This document shows positions 32,891 to 32,964 of a stretch of 32,964 nt of DNA, in pieces. The translations under genes and the position numbers were made by a program. Source of the DNA: an uncultured Phocaeicola sp. GTDB lineage: Bacteria > Bacteroidota > Bacteroidia > Bacteroidales > Bacteroidaceae. Numbering within the stretch: position 1 is the first letter of the stretch; every line of letters starts with the position of its first letter. The notes below the pieces were generated by a model. That model had not been told where the DNA came from. It worked only from the letters and a program-made list of their open reading frames with translations, and made no database searches. The stretch covers positions 1-32,964 of the forward strand of contig CALUJF010000032.1 in assembly GCA_944320855.1 (NCBI GenBank), read 5' to 3'.

Positions 32891-32964
32891 CTTTTCCTGA
32901 TTTTGGTTGACTGTTATCATGTCATTACCACTGATTCAAGTTGACTCTATTATACTTATCCCTA

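Larger units (their letters stand above)
32029..32964. other. 936-bp gene-free region with several structured elements
   Basis: No convincing coding region is found on either strand. From left to right it holds an AT-rich leader upstream of the surface lipoprotein without a clear -7 box and an 8-bp inverted repeat (32243-32250 with 32282-32289). A chain of nested hairpins follows at 32345-32631, then an 11-bp array with hairpin (32707-32797) and a second 11-bp array (32836-32890). The part at 32320-32640 is less AT-rich than its flanks. Confidence 0.75.

Overview
The window looks like chromosomal DNA of a gut Bacteroidales, most likely Bacteroidaceae (Bacteroides/Phocaeicola-like). Three things support this. 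The arabinose operon has the Bacteroides layout, with a Nudix-type AraR. Many genes are preceded by the Bacteroidetes -7 promoter box TAnnTTTG (usually TATCTTTG) rather than a -10 box, and purine-rich Shine-Dalgarno sites are scarce. The surface lipoprotein carries DUF4988 and BACON domains. The species cannot be told from the sequence alone.

Layout. (1) 57-7773, minus strand: a six-gene L-arabinose operon, read galM-like lipoprotein, sodium/sugar symporter, araR, araD, araA, araB. Two matching operator-like palindromes lie upstream of galM, a perfect 16-bp inverted repeat lies before araR, and an 8-bp tandem repeat lies before araB. (2) 8114-15741, mainly plus strand: a MATE exporter, ffh, a divergent pair (namZ-type muramidase and HD-domain hydrolase) and lptD. 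(3) 15747-17581, minus strand: ung and asnA, followed by tRNA-Arg(CCG) on the plus strand. (4) 18016-22197: an amino-sugar cluster with nagB, a degenerate NagB fused to a PIG-L/LmbE deacetylase, and a divergent ROK repressor. (5) 22260-27810: an acyltransferase with a small helical protein, pyrophosphate-dependent phosphofructokinase, a membrane-anchored GH25 lysozyme, a YccF-domain protein and a POT/MFS transporter. (6) 27811-32964: an AT-rich accessory stretch with a PD-(D/E)XK nuclease-like protein, a large repeat-bearing surface lipoprotein and 936 bp of non-coding but structured DNA.

How the genes fit together. The ara operon imports arabinose, converts it through ribulose and ribulose-5-phosphate to xylulose-5-phosphate, and is probably self-repressed by AraR. 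The nag genes feed glucosamine-6-phosphate into fructose-6-phosphate, the substrate of the PPi-dependent PFK nearby. NamZ, GH25, LptD and the acyltransferase are envelope functions.

The most unusual signal is a family of intergenic arrays built on an exact 11-bp period, about one helical turn, with an ACG-like core at a fixed place in the unit. I see six in 33 kb (7949-8036, 11049-11103, 17888-17953, 27821-27864, 32707-32761, 32836-32890). Two of them, each followed at almost the same offset by a related hairpin, bracket the accessory segment with the nuclease and the surface lipoprotein. I know of no established function for these arrays. Other notable points are the NagB-like domain that has lost its catalytic residues while fused to an intact deacetylase, and a chain of nested hairpins at 32345-32631.
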